Origin: Cannabis sativa
Lineage: Eukaryota; Streptophyta; Magnoliopsida; Rosales; Cannabaceae
DNA: 64,000 nt
Assembly: GCF_029168945.1 (NCBI RefSeq)
Contig: NC_083604.1
Coordinates: forward strand, 35,149,686 to 35,213,685
Direction of reading: 5' to 3'
Shown here piece after piece: positions 37,085 to 48,065 of this stretch. The translations under genes were made by a program, and so were the position numbers. Every line of letters begins with the position of its first letter. Positions within the stretch are counted from its first letter, which is position 1. Below the pieces are notes generated by a model. It saw nothing but the letters and a program-made list of their open reading frames with translations. It was not told the DNA's origin and searched no databases.

Positions 37085-38941
37085 TGTTGGGTTTTATGCC
37101 CTGAATAAAACTCCATTTCAATGTATCTATTTTATTCAACATCAATAAAGAACAGAAGTATTTTTCATTCATTTGTGTATGTTTTGGTTCACTTTATCAA
37201 TTGCTTGTCTATTTGATTTATAAATTAATCTTAAACCCTTTTCACATACTTGATCCTGTTTATTGTGTTGTCATCACTTTGGATAGTAAACATGACTATG
37301 TGAATAAAGTTTCCTAGATTTATCAGACACATGGTTTTACTGATATGATAATCTACAACAAGAGTTTACTTGCATTTGGAGAAATGCTATGTTCTTTCCA
37401 GAACATTAGTTAAAGTAAAGCTCAGGTTGGATGCATGGAGTATGCATTGGAAGGGACCGATATTGAACTTTTACTTAGATTTATTAAACTTACCATAAAA
37501 TCTATTCAAGTCAATATCGCCTAGTTGATCCTAGATCAAATGATCTTAATCCTGTTACGATTAGGCTCAATCTTGAAAGGCTATTCGTGTTTTTTGATTT
37601 GTTAGTTAAGCCTACTTTTGGGTCAGGGTGATACGTACATTTTGGGAACACGGTAGTGCCATTGAGTGGGAGCGCTAACATAAACATGGAATCTATAACT
37701 TCTATCTGGCGAATAGTAAGCAAAGGATGATCTCCTTCGAGCTTGACCAAACGAACATAAATGGTGGAGTACTCATTTCACATAAGCTGAAATATCATTT
37801 ATACGGGGTCAAGTGTTTTAAGGATAAAATACATAGAAGGGTGTAACGGTAATCTAATCCCTTTACAGTGTAGATCATTCATATAGAGGATCATTGATCA
37901 AATTAGGATTATAACAATGGATAACTAATGATTTGTCTATATGGTGGAACATATAGAGCATTCTATATACTCAGAGTGCAATTCTAAGTTCTATACGTGG
38001 ATTCAACGAAGAATTAATAAGTTAGTGAATTTTAGTAATAAATTCTTGATCTACTTATTGGAAGCTCGGTTATATAGACCCATGGTCCCCCCACTAGTTG
38101 AGATAATATTGCTTGTAAGACTCATGTAATTGGTTTTGATTAATCAATTATAATTCTCAAATTAGACTATGTCTGTTTGTGAAATTTTCACTAAGTAAGG
38201 GCGAAATTTTAAAGAAAGAGTTAAAGGGGCATATTTGTTAATTATGATACTTTGTATGGTTCAATTAATAAATATGATAAATGACAATATTATTTAATAA
38301 TCATTTATAATTATTAAATAGTTTGAATTGGCATTTAAATGGTTGAATTAAGAAATTGGGGTTTTTGAGAAAATCAGATACAAAAGTGATAAAACTGCAA
38401 AATTGCAAAAAGTGAGGCCCAAATCCAATCAGCCATGGCCGGCCACTTTTTTAGGAATTATCCTTTGATATTTTCATTATTTTAATGCCAAATAATTCAA
38501 ACCTAACCCTAGTGGAATGCTATAAATAGATAGTGAAGGCTTCAGGAAAATTACACTTTTCATTCAGAAAAACTTGAGCCCCTCTCTCTACCTTTGGCCG
38601 CCACTCTCTCTCTCTCTCTCTCCTCTTCCTTAATATTTCGAAACCCCTTAGTGATTAGAGTAGTGCCCACACACAGCAAGTAATACCTCAATCATAGTGA
38701 GGAAGATCGTGAAGAAAGATTTTCAGCAAAAGGAGTTTCAGATCTTGATAATACTTTGCGACAGAAAGGATACAAGGGTTAGAGATCTGAACGGAAGGAG
38801 TCATTTAATTCCGCTGCACCCAATGTAAGTTTTCTTAAACTTTGTATGTGTTTATTTCATTGGTTTAGAAAGTTCATATATATGGTGTTAATCAACATAC
38901 TTGTGAATAGATCTAAGATCCTGGTAAAATAATTTCCAACA
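37085..38941 (+). repeat. Array LTR D
   Basis: 1857 bp, begins TGTTGGG after the polypurine tract. Its 5' part resembles the Cop1 LTR (ATTTCAATGTATCTATTTTATT) rather than LTRs A-C. A deletion of about 35 bp near 38739 removes the CATCAAAGATTCAGAG segment found in other LTRs. TATA box at 38520-38529. It is followed by Tek1 RNase H sequence. Confidence 0.92.
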
Positions 38942-40683
38942 GTGAGATCTATACCGACCATAAAAGTCTCAAATATTTCTTTACTCAAAAAGATTTGAAT
39001 ATGAGACAGAGACGTTGGTTGGAGTTAGTGAAAGATTACGATTGTGAGATTCTCTATCACCCTGGGAAGGCCAATGTAGTTGCCGATGCCCTGAGCAGGA
39101 AGGGTCACGGACAGGTAGCTAGCTTGATTCAGATCTCACCTTAGTTAGTAGAGGACATGGTTAGATCCAGCATTGAGTTTGTGGTAGGCCAGCTTCACAA
39201 CTTGACGCGGCAATCTGATTTGTTGGAAAGAATTAAAGCCGCTCAGGTGACTGATCCAGAGTTAGTAAAAATCAGAGATGAGGTTTCGGATGGTCAAGCC
39301 AAGGATTTTTCATTGTCAGACAACGGGATACTTCTGTATAAAGCTAGGGTTTGTGTTCCGAGTAGTGTGGAACTCAGGAATGAGATCTTTGAAGAGGCTC
39401 ATTCTACCCCTTATTCTCTGCATCTCGGCACCACCAAGATGTACCAGGATCTTAAATCGTACTTCTGGTGGAGCGGTATGAAGAAGGATTTGGTAGAATT
39501 CGTATCGAGATGCCTCACTTGTCAGCAGATTAAGGCTGAACATCAGAGTCCAGCAGGGTTATTGCAGCCTTTAACCCTACCTGAATGGAAGTGGGAGGAT
39601 ATCACGATGGATTTCGTGGTTGGGTTACCTAGAACCACGGGTTTATTCGATTCCATCTGGGTTGTGGTGGATCAATTCACGAGGTCTGCTCATTTTCTGC
39701 CTGTTAGAACAACCTATTCAGTGGATCAGTTGGCAGAATTGTACGTTAGAGAGATTGTAAGACTTCACGGGGTATCGAAGTCTATAGTTTCGGATAGAGA
39801 TCCGAAGTTCACCTCCAAGTTTTGGCAAAGTTTGTAACGAGCAATGGGTAAAAAACTAAAATTCAGTACAGCATTCCATGCTCAGACAGATGGGCAGTCC
39901 GAAAGGACAATTCAGATATTGGAGGACATGTTACGAGCCTGTGTTATGGATTTTGAAGGCTCTTGGAATAAATATCTACCGTTGATAGAATTTTCTTACA
40001 GCAACAGTTATCAGAGTACGATAGGGATGGCTCCCTATGAACTGTTATACGGTAGGAAGTGTAGATCTCCCATCCACTGGGATGAGACAGGGGAGAGGAA
40101 ATACCTAGGTCCGGAGTCAGTGCAGCGGACCAATGAGGCAATTGAGAAAATAAAAGCTAGAATGCTTGGCTCACAGAGTAGACAGAAAAGTTATGTAGAT
40201 CCAAAACGCAGAGATGTTGAGTTCCAAGTAGGGGACCATGTGTTTTTGCGAGTGTCTCCAATGAAGGGGATCAAACGTTTCGCGAAAAGAGGCAAGTTAT
40301 GCCCTAGATTTACAGGACCTTTCGAGATTCTCGAGAAGATAGGTCAAGTGGCTTACCGGTTAGCGTTGCCTCCGGCTCTATCAGCAGTTCACAACGTATT
40401 CCATGTCTCTATGTTGAGAAAATACGTTTCAGATCCTTCTCATATACTTAGTTATGATAGCCTTGAATTGCAGCCAGATATGACTTACGAAGAACAGCCA
40501 GTGCAGATCCTGGATAGAAAGGATAAAGTCCTTCGGAATAAGACCATAGCATTGGTCAAGGTACTCTAGAGAAACAGCAAGGTGGAGGAAGCCACCTGGG
40601 AGCTAGAGTCAGATATGAGAGCTCAATATCCAGAGTTGTTCAGGTTAGATTTCGAGGACGAAATCCTTTTAAGGGGGGAATAG
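38942..40683 (+). pseudogene. pol: Tek1 pol remnant: RNase H end, integrase, chromodomain-like tail
   Basis: Starts within RNase H ([20 protein letters not shown] near 39085). Integrase follows: a zinc finger ending CLTCQQIK (about 39510), a catalytic core with [19 protein letters not shown] and VSDRDPKF, and the Glu region HAQTDGQSERT (about 39880). The C-terminal part has GDHVFLRVSPMKG, NVFHVSMLRKY and a tail with ATWELESDM typical of the chromodomain of Tekay-type integrases. Stops: TAG 39142-39144, TAA 39835-39837, TAG 40567-40569. The frame ends at 40681-40683, inside the polypurine tract and one base before the 3' LTR. Protease and RT are absent from the window. Confidence 0.92.
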
Positions 40684-40684
40684 T
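40668..40684 (+). promoter_or_regulatory. Polypurine tract of Tek1
   Basis: TTTTAAGGGGGGAATAG immediately precedes the 3' LTR and overlaps the last codons of pol. Confidence 0.85.
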
Positions 40685-42959
40685 TGTTTGGACCGCTTAA
40701 TTTAATTTGGAAATTAGCAGTTAATTATGATTAATTATGGAAATTATTTATAGATATTTAAATAATTGTTGATACTGTTATTATTGAATTCTGAAATGCA
40801 TTTTATGTCATATAGTGAATTTCATAATTTTCAATTTCCGGTGCCCGGTAACATGGAACTCGGTGTTTGGCTCAGTAAAATCATAACTTAGTATGTTAGT
40901 ATATCGGGACGGTTTATTAGACATTGGGAATGTCGGGAGTGGTCGGGAATATAGAATTTCCCAAAATACCCTTTAGTGCCCTTTATGCTATTTTAGTATG
41001 GAGGGGCAAGTTGGTCATTTTGCCCCATTGTTATTTTGTCCTTTAGTGGACTTAGTAATTGGAAAATATGTGATTATGTGGGTTTATGTTGGCTGAAATA
41101 AAGGTTAGAAATTATATTTCTTTTGTCATTCTTTCAAAATTTAAAAATTAGAAAAGAAAGCAAAAACCATTTTCCTCTCTAGCCTCTCTCTCTCTCTCTT
41201 TCGGCCTCCTTGAGCAGCAAGGATCCTTGCCATTTTTCTTGGATTTCAAGTTAATTTTAGCAAGAGTTAGTGGTCACAAGTTGTTGGTATGTTTCCTTTA
41301 GCTTTCTTTTTGGTTTTATGAAGTTTTAAGAAAGTTTGATAGTTGCATGTTTAAGAAATGGTGGCTGTGGTTAATTGTTGTTGCATTCAGAGATTTATAT
41401 GTGTTTAATTGAGTGAATTCATGCTAGTTGTGTTGTTAGTTGATGGGATTTAACCTTGTGTAGAGATTTTAACTCAAAACTATGGTTTTTCAAAGTGAAA
41501 ATGTGAAATTAGTTGCTGTAGAGATTGTTGGTGCTTGAGTTCATTTTCTGCAGTTTTATTATGCATGTTTATGTAGTTTGAATCAAGTTTTGATGCTTGT
41601 GAGTTAGATTTAACCAAGTTTGAGTTTTGAACTCAAAGCTTGGAGCTTTAATGTTGGATTTTGATTTTATGGATGAAACTTTGTTTTATCACTTGGAAAA
41701 TGTTTATTAGGGTCTAATTAGCAGGTCTGGAAAGTTTGGTTGAGTTTGGAAACGTTTTGGTTGGAGATTTGTTTTTTGTTGGTTTTCTGGGTAAAACCGG
41801 CTAACCGGTTTTACACTGCTTGTAAAACCGGTTACCCGGATTTTGCAGTAGGGTGTGAAACCAGTTTTTCTCAACCTGTTGTTTCGTGCTAGTTTCGGGT
41901 TTTTCAGGCAGATTGTTCCCTGCTAGTTTGGGGTATTTTTGTATTAAGTTACAGTAGGTTAAGTTTGGTTTTTAAACCTTTGTCCCGGTTGTGATTTAGC
42001 GTGTCACTTATCGGTGTTGTGATTGTTACGGTTTAGGAGCCTGTAATTCGCCGAGCTGATAGTTTCACTTAGGTTGACAGGCACACCTGAATTCAGAATT
42101 GAGGTAAGATTAGTATAACAGTATGCATATGTATTACATGTTTAGCGTGCATGTTAGGAAGCCTGTTAGATTACATTAGATATGTATGTTGGCTTCGTAC
42201 CATCCGACCATATCACATCGGTTAGGCTAGAGTATGACTAGCAACTGGAGTATGACCAGTATACCGAGTATAGGCTGATTCTAGGGTTGGTGGTACTGTG
42301 CTATTTGACCGTATCACATCGGTTAGGCTAGAGTATGACTAGCAGCTGGAGTATGACCAGTGAACCGAGTATAGGCTGATACTGTAACACATCGATACAG
42401 GCTAGAGCATGACTAGCAACTGGAGTATGACCAGTGTACCGAGTATAGGCTGTTACTTGTCAATAGTACCGTCTTATGAATGTTCGGGACTCAGTATCGT
42501 GTGGGACACGGCAGTTAGGGTTATGGTCAGGGGTATGGGCGTCTGATCATAACCCAGGATTTATGTATGTTTATGATTATTCTTTTCTTATTGAGTTTGT
42601 CGACTCACAGTGCTATGTTTATGTGTAGGTAAGGGCAAGGCCAAAGCTGAGGAACCGTGAGGACGAGTCGATGAAGATTGTACATGTCGGGGTGGTTAGG
42701 CTTGGAGCGTACGATCCTCGGGACATCAGTGCTTTTTGTAATAGTCGATAGGCGACAAGTATTTTGTATTAGTCAGTAAACTTTTGTAAAGTGTTTTGTA
42801 ATCGGGATCCTGAGTATTTTTGTATAAATATTTTATAAGTTTAAATAAAAAGAAAAAATTTTAATTAATCACGATTTCCATAAACCTCGTTGATTAGCAA
42901 CGAGCTGCACAGTACGTTTAAAAATCACGTAATACGCCTATGCTAGATAGGGTGTTACA
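40685..42959 (+). repeat. Tek1 3' LTR
   Basis: 2275 bp, collinear with 14577-16914, ends GGTGTTACA. It is followed by the ggtac duplication, after which Tat1 sequence resumes. Confidence 0.93.
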
Positions 42960-42964
42960 GGTAC

Positions 42965-43562
42965 GGTGCGGTACGATCTAGACAAAAGATGCTTCCCAGA
43001 TGGGTCAGAGTGGAGGTTTTGGAACAGAATTGGATAAACCCCTGGTACATAGGAGAAGAGACATTCTAAGGTAGAGAAAAAGCTTCAGAAAAGGTCCAAG
43101 AAAGTATATAGACTGAGGATGCTTGAGGAGAGATATCCTCGAAGGGACTCAGAGAAACAATGTGGATACTGCGTAGAGTGGGACATTTGTCCAAAGAGTG
43201 GTCATTTAAAAGGCGAGATTAGGATGTTGGTTAGAGCGGGAGATTTAAGATAGTGAGTCCAAGTTCCTATACACCAGAGAGGGGGTTGCTCTCAGAATAA
43301 TGCCTATTCTTGGATTGCAGGGTATCGTAAGAGCTCCGTCAGGAGTAGGTCACCCTTGAGATCTAGGAACACATCTCTCGATACTCCTTGTTCTGTTGGT
43401 CCAGGATGAACCCGGAGCCCTATGACCTCTAGGACTAACTTTGTTGCCTACAGATGGCCACGTGGCCACAATCTCAAAGATGTCTACACACAGCTGGAAG
43501 AGCCAAAAATTCCCAGAAGTGATAGTAAAGGATAAAATGAAACATCCACCAATTTAACATCT
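42965..43562 (+). other. Tat1 interior, no recognisable gene
   Basis: Purine-rich sequence with no frame longer than 60 codons. By position it should correspond to the end of gag or the start of pol of Tat1, but no motif could be recognised. A segment with CGATACTGCGTAG-like and GGACATTTGTCCAAAGAG words (about 43160-43200) could be a decayed zinc-knuckle region; this is a guess. Confidence 0.4.
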
Positions 43563-43988
43563 GTGAACAGAAGTGTTACTAGTTACATCCGCGAAGGGTA
43601 CAAGCTTCAATGGCAACGAACGATATATTCGTCAAGTTCCCCAAGACCAGTGTCTGTCTACGTAAACATCAGTCAAGCTTGCCCTATACCTAGAAATCAT
43701 TCAACGTGGGGTAGCATTCGAAGATTGCTTGAAGATTTCGAGAATTGGTACACACTGGGTAAAAGCCATCGCGGACTTGTCTACAAGTTCACGGATAAGC
43801 AGAAGTTTCTAGCTAACAAGGCCATTACCCGGAAGACCATACCTCCAGACTGAGTCTTTCCAAGTGTATTCGTAACCGAGAAGAATTTTGGCTTGCGGTG
43901 AAGAAGGATTGTACCGTGCGTGTTCAGAAGTGTGATCCATGCCAAAAGTACGCCAAGGTTCTGCAAGTACTACCTACTAAAATTACGT
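43563..43988 (+). pseudogene. pol: Tat1 integrase remnant
   Basis: A 96-codon open stretch (43563-43853) of uncertain identity is followed, in another frame at about 43879-43988, by EEFWLAVKKDCTVRVQKCDPCQKYAKV. That matches the second half of a Tat integrase HHCC zinc finger; the Tat2 equivalent at about 56545 reads GYFWPTMIEDSKAYVKKCDK and continues with a second Cys. The catalytic core is not preserved as a readable frame. Confidence 0.6.
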
Positions 43989-44930
43989 GATGTTTCAGAC
44001 CTCCACTCAGGATTGTCTCAAGCAAAGGGAATCATAGGAAGATCCTCAGTTATGTCTCGAACGTGAGCGATGAGACAAATTGAGGCTACAAGTAAGATGT
44101 TGAAGATGAAGTTGATAGAACTTCCAGCTCGTAAAGCCCGATTGCTAGAGGGGCATCTACAAAGCCCATTGAGCCCACAAAGTTGTGAAAAGAACTCCAA
44201 CGAGGCACACACTACGAATAATGACTGATGGACTCGAAGTGGTCATCCCAACCAGAAAAACTATTCCCTCACATAAATGAGACATTTGTGACTCAACGAG
44301 GAATCACTCTTCGCTCATAGAACTGTAGATTTAGTCGAAGAATTCTGGGAAACATCACAAGCCCAACTCAAGATGCGCCCAACCCATTTCTACATGCTGG
44401 GAGTAAAATTTCCAAGCATTTTAGTTCTAAAGGGAAAGTGGTATATTTGGAGTTGGAAGTTTTGTCCAGAAAAGAGTCTTCCCAACTTTGCAAGAACCAG
44501 AAGTGGGGGTCTTAGGACTTAAGTGGGAAAGATCCTGCAAAATACAGCAAAAAGCAGGAAATGGAGTTTTCCAACTCAGGTGAATGATCTAATTAGGGAT
44601 CCTTTGTGCCTAGAATACAGACCTTTTCCAATGCTATCAATAGGCTGGGGGTGTCTAAATCATAACATTCCTCAGAGATGTGTCCAATCCCTGGTAAATT
44701 CTCTCTCTTAATGCAAGCCTCCGAGTACAATGAAATGAAAACAAAAAAGTTCACACAAAAATGTGATACCTTTTGTTGCCGGCACAATTAATGTTTTAAA
44801 TAATTGACCAACAATTTAGAGACGTCCAAACTTCTCAGCTCACTTGCGGGGGGGAGGGGGGGGTGTTACTATACCTAGCTGTGTATGCCCCAAAAGCTTA
44901 AATTCCTAGCTTGCTGTTTTTATCTTGATG
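43989..44930 (+). other. Tat1 post-integrase region, degraded
   Basis: No convincing ORF. Probably the decayed end of pol and the start of the 3' untranslated region. A block at about 44787-44900 (GTTTTAAATAATTGACCAAC ... CTAGCTGTGTATGCCCC) is repeated in diverged form at about 46822-46912, so the tandem array between them is bracketed by a direct repeat. Confidence 0.5.
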
Positions 44931-46480
44931 GTAGATATATTTTCAAGCTTTTGGTTGAAAATATCACTTGGGGTTTGATACGTCTTCAACCCTCCCTCCC
45001 AAAAGGAGGAATTGCTTGAATTCTATTGAATGCCCATCTTAGTTTTTAACTTTAGTCTTAAAAGTGAAACTGTCTCTTAAATTTTAGTGCGACTTCAGCC
45101 TTCCTTCACGAAAGCCAAAGGTTGACGCATAATTCAGCACACTTTTGACAAGCACGTGTATTTTTACTGTGCATTGAATTTTTCTTACTTTTTAAGCTTT
45201 TGGTTAAAAATATTTCTTGGGGGTTCAATACGTCTTCAACCCTCCCTCCCGAAAGGAGGAATTGCTTGAAGTCTATTGGATGCCCAACTTGGTTTTCACC
45301 TTTAGTCTTGAAAGTAAAACCATCACATGATTTTAGTGCGACTTGAGCCTTCCCTCATGGAAGCCAAATCGGCCGCATAATTCAACATGGTTCTGACAAG
45401 CACGTTTACTTTTATCATGCATTGGATTTTTCCTATATTTCCAAGCTTTGGGGGAAAACACCGCTCGGGGTTTGATACGTCTTCAACCCTCCGTCCTGGA
45501 TGGAGGAGTTTCTTGAAGTCTATTAAAGCCAAAGGTCACCGCATAATTCAAAACAATTCTCACAAGCACGTGTATTTTTACTGTGCGTTTAATTCTTCTT
45601 ACTTTTCAAGCTTTTGGTTAAAAATATTGCTTGGGATTTGATACGTCTTCAGCCCTCCCTCTCAGAAGGATGAATTACTTAAAGTCTATTGAATGCACAA
45701 TTGGTTTTCACCTTTAGTCTTGAAAGTAAAACCATGCCGTGAATTTTAGTGTAACTTCAGCCTTCCTTTATGGAAGCCAAAGTCCACCGCATAATTAAAC
45801 ATGGTTCTCACAAGCATGTGTATTTTTATCTTGCATTGATTTTTCCTATATTTCCATGCTTTTGGGGAAAAACACCACTTAAGAATAAGTTTTCAACCAT
45901 CCTTCCCGGAATGAGGAGTTGCTTGATGTCTATTGAAGCCAAAGGCCGCCGTACAATTCAACACGGTTCTCACAAAGCATGTGTATTTTTTACCGTGCAT
46001 TGAATTTTTCTTACTTTTCAAGCTTTTGGTTAAAAATGTTGCTTGGGGTATGATACGTCTTCAACCGTCCCTCTCGAAAGAAGGAATTGCTTGAAGTCTA
46101 TTTAATGCCCAATTCGGTTTTCACTTTTAGTCATGAAAGTAAAACCATCGCGTGAATTTTAGTACGACTTCAGCCTTCCTTCACGGAAGCCAAAGTTCGC
46201 CGCATAATTCAACATGGTTCTCACAAGCATGTGTAGTTTTATGCGGCGTTGGATTTTCCTATATTTCAAAGCTTTTTGGGAAAAACACTGCTCGGGGTTC
46301 GAAACATCTTCAACCCTCCCTCCCAGAAGGAGGAGTTGCTTGAATTCTATTTAACACCGAACTTGGTTTCACCTTTAGTCCCGAGGGTGAAGCCATTGCT
46401 TGAGTTTTAGTACGACTTCAGTCTTCCTTCGCGAAAGCCAAAGTCTACTGCATAATTCAACCTGATTCTCACAAAAAGCA
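44930..46480 (+). repeat. Tandem repeat array in the Tat1 3' region, dimeric higher-order structure
   Basis: Seven copies anchored on CGTCTTCAACCCTCC at 44981, 45231, 45478, 45644, 45888, 46056 and 46305 (spacings about 250, 247, 166, 244, 168, 249 bp). Two monomer types are distinguished by the text before the anchor: type A has AAGCTTTTGGTTAAAAAT, type B has GGGGAAAAACACCRCT. From 45231 they alternate A-B, giving a ~412-bp dimer; the copies starting at B anchors 45478 and 45888 share the same ~82-bp deletion. Each monomer carries a small hairpin of the type CCTCCCGAAAGGAGG. Tandem repeats in this position are known in Tat-lineage elements. Confidence 0.85.
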
Positions 46481-48065
46481 CAAACAATACGCTTTCAACT
46501 TTGTCCTTGGAAAGGGAACATTATTTGAACAATTATTGTAGTCGCTTAGATCGTTGACCATGATTGGCAGATTTCCCAGAAGGAGTGAGAAAAATAAGCA
46601 TGTCAGGAAGCCTTCCATGTTTTCAGCTGCTCTCTTGTCACTAATTGGGAAAAGCTTGTCACGAATGACCCTAGTTCTGTTGCTATGGATAGAGAGGGCA
46701 TGATTCAGGTGTCAACACAAATCCAACCTTGCCTCCCTAAAAGGAGCCCAACTAGGACTTTGTTGCGCGATTAATCTCGTCCTCATTGATCTAAGTATTG
46801 TAGATTTATCACAAGCTATGTTTTAAACATGTCACCGAATATTTGGAGACATCCAAATTTCTCAATTCACTTTGGGGTACTATGCCTAGCTGTGCATGCC
46901 CCCAAAAACATACAGTGCGTTATGTTTGCTTACTTTATCAGGCCTTTTATTGAACTTTGCATATTAAACCAAAAAACGAGATACATTTTCAACAAAACTT
47001 CCCAAGGGAAAGATGCGCTTTAATCCCTTCTCGAGATTAAAAAAATTAAAAATTAGCGTAAATATCAAAATGAGATGCGTCTTCAGCCAAATTTTCTAGG
47101 AGGGAAAAATTTGGCTGAATTCCTTCTTGATAATTTGGTGGGTTTCCTAAGGTTTAGTTTGTTGATTTGTTGCAAAGTAAGAATGAGAAGGCCTCGTCTG
47201 AACCCCCTATGCATTTTTAGCCCTGTCTTGATCACAAGATACTTCCTAAAATCCATAGCGTGTAAAGCTTGATTCATGTGTAGCCCCAGGAGCTAAAGAC
47301 TCTTATTGATAAGGTTTGGGATAAGAAAACCTGCTTGATTGTTGTTACAATTTCATCCCAATTCCTAGACAAGGGATGCCGCTTGGAATCTATAACATTT
47401 TCAAACATTTCTCCTGAAACCCGACTTTACAAAGAGCAAGAATCAGGGAATGCTTGGAACACGAAAGCTCACCCTTCCATGAAGAAAACCATCCTTAATT
47501 AGCACTCCATGAGCAATATTCTAAAAGAGTAATTAACTATTTAAGACATTTGAAAAGCGCTAAGGCTCCATAACTATTTGGTGGTCTAGAAGTAGTTTGG
47601 AAGCCAGTTTGTAATGTTAGAATATTTAATTAACCAAAGTTTGTAATGACTAAGAAGGATTATAACAGTTACGATCCCAACTAAAAATAGCAGACAAGAG
47701 TATTTGAATGCTTCCTAAATCACCAAAAGGATTAAAAACTGAGTAAAGTCTAAAGTTTGAAGTGTTGGCCGTTGGAACCACAAACTTCAAAACATCCTAA
47801 GGCGACAACCCTTAAAAAAAAGTCTAGCAAGCTAGCGGATTAGAAGTAAAGCTCAAAGAAAAAATATAAAGGCGTAAAGTTATTACAAATGAACCACAAT
47901 CTTCAGGTGTTTGGGTACTATTGGATTATTACCAAAAGATTTCTCTCCACATCCTCTCTGTGGTCTCCCTGTGAAGACCACTGATTATTCTCATACCTCA
48001 CATGAGACAAGTTTGTTGGGTGTAGTTGTCTTCCAGTATCTTCTTTTCCCTCTTCAAGACTTTTA
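46481..48065 (+). other. Tat1 3' noncoding region
   Basis: No supported gene; the longest frames are about 65 codons on both strands and lack recognisable motifs. It contains the second copy of the ~100-bp direct repeat (about 46822-46912). Confidence 0.55.

Larger units (their letters stand above)
18012..38941 (+). mobile_element. Composite Copia array: LTR-int-LTR-deleted int-LTR-int-LTR
   Basis: Four LTRs of the Cop1/Cop3 family in direct orientation: A 18012-19907, B 26303-28198, C 28826-30703, D 37085-38941. Between them lie two full internal regions (19908-26302 and 30704-37084) and one fragment (28199-28825) that repeats the last part of the first internal region. The outer flanks do not match (aagac before A, gtgag after D), so the array is not one simple insertion. 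The Tek1 reading frame goes from gag (before A) directly to RNase H (after D). Unequal or ectopic LTR recombination between separate insertions is the likely origin. Confidence 0.85.
14577..42959 (+). mobile_element. Tek1: Tekay-like Ty3/Gypsy chromovirus, internally deleted and interrupted by a Copia array
   Basis: Its LTRs (14577-16914 and 40685-42959) start TGTNNGGACCGCTTA and end TTACA. A perfect 5-bp duplication ggtac flanks the element (14572-14576 and 42960-42964). Features: initiator-Met primer site, gag with RG-rich N-terminus, integrase, a C-terminal chromodomain-like segment, and LTRs over 2 kb, which together fit the Tekay/Del chromovirus clade. Without the Copia array only about 7.5 kb remains: the end of gag, protease, RT and most of RNase H are absent. 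Several stops interrupt the remaining frames. The element lies inside the Tat1 gag region. Confidence 0.9.

Noticed and set aside
18012..38941. Two independent intact Copia insertions side by side
   Set aside because: No matching target duplications at any LTR pair, LTR B lacks a primer site, and an internal fragment is duplicated, so simple side-by-side insertion does not fit.
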